A DNA stretch of 64,000 nucleotides from Catellatospora paridis (GTDB lineage: Bacteria; Actinomycetota; Actinomycetes; Mycobacteriales; Micromonosporaceae). Location: contig NZ_ML769317.1 in assembly GCF_009720365.1 (NCBI RefSeq), positions 301,607 to 365,606 of the forward strand, in the 5' to 3' direction. The notes under the pieces are model-generated. The model was not told the DNA's origin. It made no database searches and worked only from the letters and a program-made list of their open reading frames with translations. The position numbers and the translations under genes are program-made. Of this stretch, positions 61,700-64,000 are shown in pieces. Each line of letters opens with the position of its first letter. The first letter of the stretch is position 1.

Positions 61700-63289
61700 T
61701 TGGCCCAGACGCGCCGTGACTTCCTCCGCCAGGTCGGCATCACCGGCGGCGCAGGAGTCATGTTCCACACGATGGGAGCCCTCGGGCTCACCACCGCGGC
61801 CAACGCTGCCGAGACCCCGCCGTTCACCCCGCTCACGAGAGACGGCCTGCGAAGCCGCGGCGCCAAGTCCGTCATCGTCATGGGCGGCGGCATCGCCGGC
61901 ATGACCGCCGCGTACGAGCTGCTCAAGGGCGGCTACTCCGTCACCGTGCTCGAGGGCCGCGACCGGCCCGGCGGCCGCAACTGGACGGTCCGGCGCGGCA
62001 CCACCTTCACCGACCTCAAAGGACAGACTCAGACGGCCGGCTTCTCCAAGGGCCAGTACATGAACGCCGGCCCGGGGCGCATCCCGCAGATGCACGTGAC
62101 GCTGGACTACTGCAAGGAGCTCGGCGTCCCGATCGAGGTCTTCACCAACCAGAACGCCGACGCGTTCCTCTACCGCGAGAATGTCCCCGGCGCGCTCAAC
62201 GGCGTCCCGGTCCGGCAGCGTGCGGTGAAGGCCGACGCCTACGGCTACACCGCCGAGCTGCTGGCCAAGGCGACCAGCCAGGGCGCCCTCGACGTGGAGC
62301 TGACCGCGGAGGACAAGGACGCCCTGATCTCCTACCTGCGCAGTTTCGGTGCCATCAACTCCGCCAACGAGTACGTCGGCGGCGGCCGCCGCGGCTACGC
62401 CCCTGAGCCCGGCGCCCACCTCGAGGCCGGCACCCCGCTGCCGCAGTACGAACTGTCCGACCTGTTCCGCTCCACCCTGGGCAACTACTTCTCCTTCGAG
62501 ATGGGCTTCGACCAGGCGATGATGATGTACCAGCCCATCGGCGGCATGGATCGCATCGCGTACGCCTTCGCCGAGGCGATCGGCGCCCGCCGCTTCCGCT
62601 ATAACGCCGAGGTCGTGGCTTATCAGAACACCCCTGACGGCGTCGCGGTCACCTACACGACCGCCAACGGCCCGAAGACCATCACCGCCGACTTCGCCAT
62701 CAACGCGATGCCGCCCCACATCGCCGCGAAGATCCCCAGCAACATGCCCGCCGAGGTCGTCACGGCGTTGGGCTCGGTCAGCAGGACCAACGCCGGCAAG
62801 ATCGGCATCGAGTACGACCGCCGCTGGTGGGAGGAGGACTTCCGCATCTACGGCGGCATCACCAACGCCAACACCAACATCGGCAACGTGTGGCACCCGT
62901 CGTACGGCTACCACGGCAAGACCGGCACGATGATCGGCTACTACAACACCGGCGGCAACGCGAACTTCTACGGCACCCTGACCCCGGCGCAGCGGCTCAC
63001 CGAGGCGGTGGCACAGGGCAAGAAGATCTTCGGCGACGTCTACGGCGAGGGCATCACCGCGTCGTTCAGCCAGGACTGGGCGTCGGCGAAGTTCTCCGAG
63101 GCGGCGTGGGTCAGCTGGCCCGGCGCGGCCGGCGGCCAGACCGGGGCCGGCTACCGCAGCCTCCTGCAGGCCTCCGGCAACGTCTACTTCGCCGGCGACC
63201 ACCTCAGCCACGCCATCGCCTGGCAGCACGGAGCCATCACCTCGGCCCGCGCCACCGTCGAGCAGATCCACGAGAGGGTGACCGCCTGA
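61700..63289 (+). CDS. Tat-secreted flavin amine oxidase (L-amino-acid oxidase-like)
   Basis: 529 residues. A twin-arginine signal (TRRDFLRQVG) and hydrophobic region to about 37 indicate Tat export. The FAD site GGGIAG is at 62-67 with VLEGRDRPGGRN, and VYFAGDHLSHAIAWQHGAI closes the domain. The family oxidises L-amino acids or amines to imines with release of H2O2; the substrate is not clear. The TTG start is chosen because GGAGG lies 7 bases before it. A GC-rich leader structure precedes it. Unlike the amine oxidase at 30660 it lacks a nucleotide-binding-like domain. Confidence 0.9.
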   Translation: MAQTRRDFLRQVGITGGAGVMFHTMGALGLTTAANAAETPPFTPLTRDGLRSRGAKSVIVMGGGIAGMTAAYELLKGGYSVTVLEGRDRPGGRNWTVRRGTTFTDLKGQTQTAGFSKGQYMNAGPGRIPQMHVTLDYCKELGVPIEVFTNQNADAFLYRENVPGALNGVPVRQRAVKADAYGYTAELLAKATSQGALDVELTAEDKDALISYLRSFGAINSANEYVGGGRRGYAPEPGAHLEAGTPLPQYELSDLFRSTLGNYFSFEMGFDQAMMMYQPIGGMDRIAYAFAEAIGARRFRYNAEVVAYQNTPDGVAVTYTTANGPKTITADFAINAMPPHIAAKIPSNMPAEVVTALGSVSRTNAGKIGIEYDRRWWEEDFRIYGGITNANTNIGNVWHPSYGYHGKTGTMIGYYNTGGNANFYGTLTPAQRLTEAVAQGKKIFGDVYGEGITASFSQDWASAKFSEAAWVSWPGAAGGQTGAGYRSLLQASGNVYFAGDHLSHAIAWQHGAITSARATVEQIHERVTA

Positions 63290-63315
63290 CGCGCACCGGC
63301 GCGCCGGTGGCAATC

Positions 63316-63370
63316 GACGCCGTCGCCGACCTCGCCCTCATGGTCAACGGGCGAGGCCGGCGACGGCGTC
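63316..63370. terminator. Long bidirectional hairpin terminator
   Basis: Arms of 22 bases (63316-63337 and 63349-63370) match with one mismatch around an 11-base loop. It lies between convergent genes and should terminate both. Confidence 0.75.
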
Positions 63371-63420
63371 CTCGATGCTGTCGGCCAGGTGCACCCGGCC
63401 GTCCGACCGGCGACATGGCC

Positions 63421-64000
63421 TCACTCGACGGCTACCACCACCTTGCCGCGTGCCCGTCCGGTCTCGACGTGACGGATCGCTTCAGGCAGCTCCGCGAACG
63501 GGTATCGGCGTTCGACGACCGGCTTGACCGCGCCGCTGTCGAACAGGGCGGTCAGCTCCACCAGGTCGCGGGCGCTGGCCGGGGCGGCCGGGGTGTCGGT
63601 GATGACCACGGGCTGGGAGGTGAGCTTGCCCATCACGGTGGCGCCGATCATGTGGTCGACGGGCCTGGCCCAGCGTCCCGCGTTTCCGCCGACGACGACG
63701 TAGGTCCCCGCCGGGCGCAGCACGCGCCGGGCGGCCCAGACGGACGGGCTGCCGGCGATGTCGACGAGCGCGTCGAAGCCGCGGGCGAGCCGGGTGAAGT
63801 CCTGTGTGGTGTAGTCGATCACCTCGGCCGCGCCGATGGACCGGACCAGGTCGGCGTTGCGCGCGCTGCACACGCCGGTCACCGCCGCGCCCGCCGACCG
63901 GGCCAGCTGCACCGCGTACGTCCCGACGCCGCCGGAGGCGCCGATGACCAGGACGCGCTGTCCCGGCTGGACCTTGGCGTTGTCGCGGATCGCGGCGAGC
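63421..64000 (-). CDS. Zinc-type/quinone-oxidoreductase-like alcohol dehydrogenase, partial
   Basis: The 3' end of the gene, about 193 residues, runs off the window. VLVIGASGGVGTYAVQLA near the cut is the NAD(P)-binding loop of medium-chain dehydrogenases, followed by YTTQDFTRLA and VDIAGSPSVWAARRVLRPAG. The C-terminal catalytic sheet ends with GRARGKVVVAVE. The absence of visible zinc ligands reflects the cut-off N-terminal half. A NAD(P)-dependent quinone or alcohol oxidoreductase is expected. Confidence 0.88.
   Translation of the reverse strand, partial: LAAIRDNAKVQPGQRVLVIGASGGVGTYAVQLARSAGAAVTGVCSARNADLVRSIGAAEVIDYTTQDFTRLARGFDALVDIAGSPSVWAARRVLRPAGTYVVVGGNAGRWARPVDHMIGATVMGKLTSQPVVITDTPAAPASARDLVELTALFDSGAVKPVVERRYPFAELPEAIRHVETGRARGKVVVAVE

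Noticed and set aside
1-64000. CRISPR array, tRNA, rRNA, transposase or phage genes
   Set aside because: I looked for regular spaced repeats, transfer-RNA-like clover sequences and integrase or transposase motifs and saw none.

Overview
The window is about 70% GC and almost fully coding, with GTG/ATG/TTG starts, many 4-base start/stop overlaps, Tat and lipoprotein signals, NarL-type two-component systems and an iniBAC-like operon. This points to a filamentous actinomycete, probably of the Micromonosporaceae; the lineage is inferred from style and gene content, not from a marker gene. No rRNA, tRNA, CRISPR array, insertion sequence or prophage is visible. The sequence opens with a run of 22 C and ends inside an alcohol dehydrogenase gene.

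Layout. 0.1-10.3 kb, minus strand: a large secreted LamG protein, a membrane-anchored SigE-family sigma factor, a methyltransferase, an unknown 627-residue protein and a secreted serine hydrolase. 10.5-20.3 kb: an unknown helical-repeat protein, then an AAA-LuxR regulator and an Hsp70-like ATPase (minus), facing an IniB-like protein and two dynamin-like GTPases (plus). The GTPase order and sizes match the mycobacterial iniBAC operon, so this looks like an envelope-stress membrane-remodelling module with its own regulator and chaperone-like ATPase. 20.3-25.2 kb: a NarL two-component system, a DUF6223-type membrane protein, a glutaredoxin-like thiol protein, a PadR/HAAS pair and a VOC protein. 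25.4-32.7 kb: a secreted GH5 beta-mannanase with CBM2, an M23 peptidase, a PIG-V-type mannosyltransferase, a carboxylesterase and an amine oxidase fused to a cyclic-nucleotide-binding-like domain.

32.8-42.8 kb is a glycan utilisation locus. A hybrid DeoR/LacI regulator and a heparinase II/III-type lyase (minus) diverge from a 2-hydroxyacid dehydrogenase, a DUF2264 protein, an ABC sugar importer without an ATPase, and a YesL-like protein (plus). The divergent region carries a repeated AACGAACATA operator-like element. It is followed by a GH92 alpha-mannosidase with two discoidin domains and a beta-helix (pectate-lyase-3-like) Tat protein.

47.8-55 kb, minus: two NarL-type two-component systems, one co-transcribed with an ABC-2 exporter, and a second membrane-anchored SigE-family sigma factor. 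55.1-64 kb: a large subtilisin-like protease, a GH43 enzyme diverging from an ArsR-like regulator, a Tat-secreted flavin amine oxidase and the 3' part of a zinc-type alcohol dehydrogenase.

Two features recur. Convergent or operon-end gaps hold long perfect hairpins without U-tracts. Several genes lack a Shine-Dalgarno sequence but have a -10-like hexamer 6-8 bases before the start codon, suggesting leaderless transcripts.
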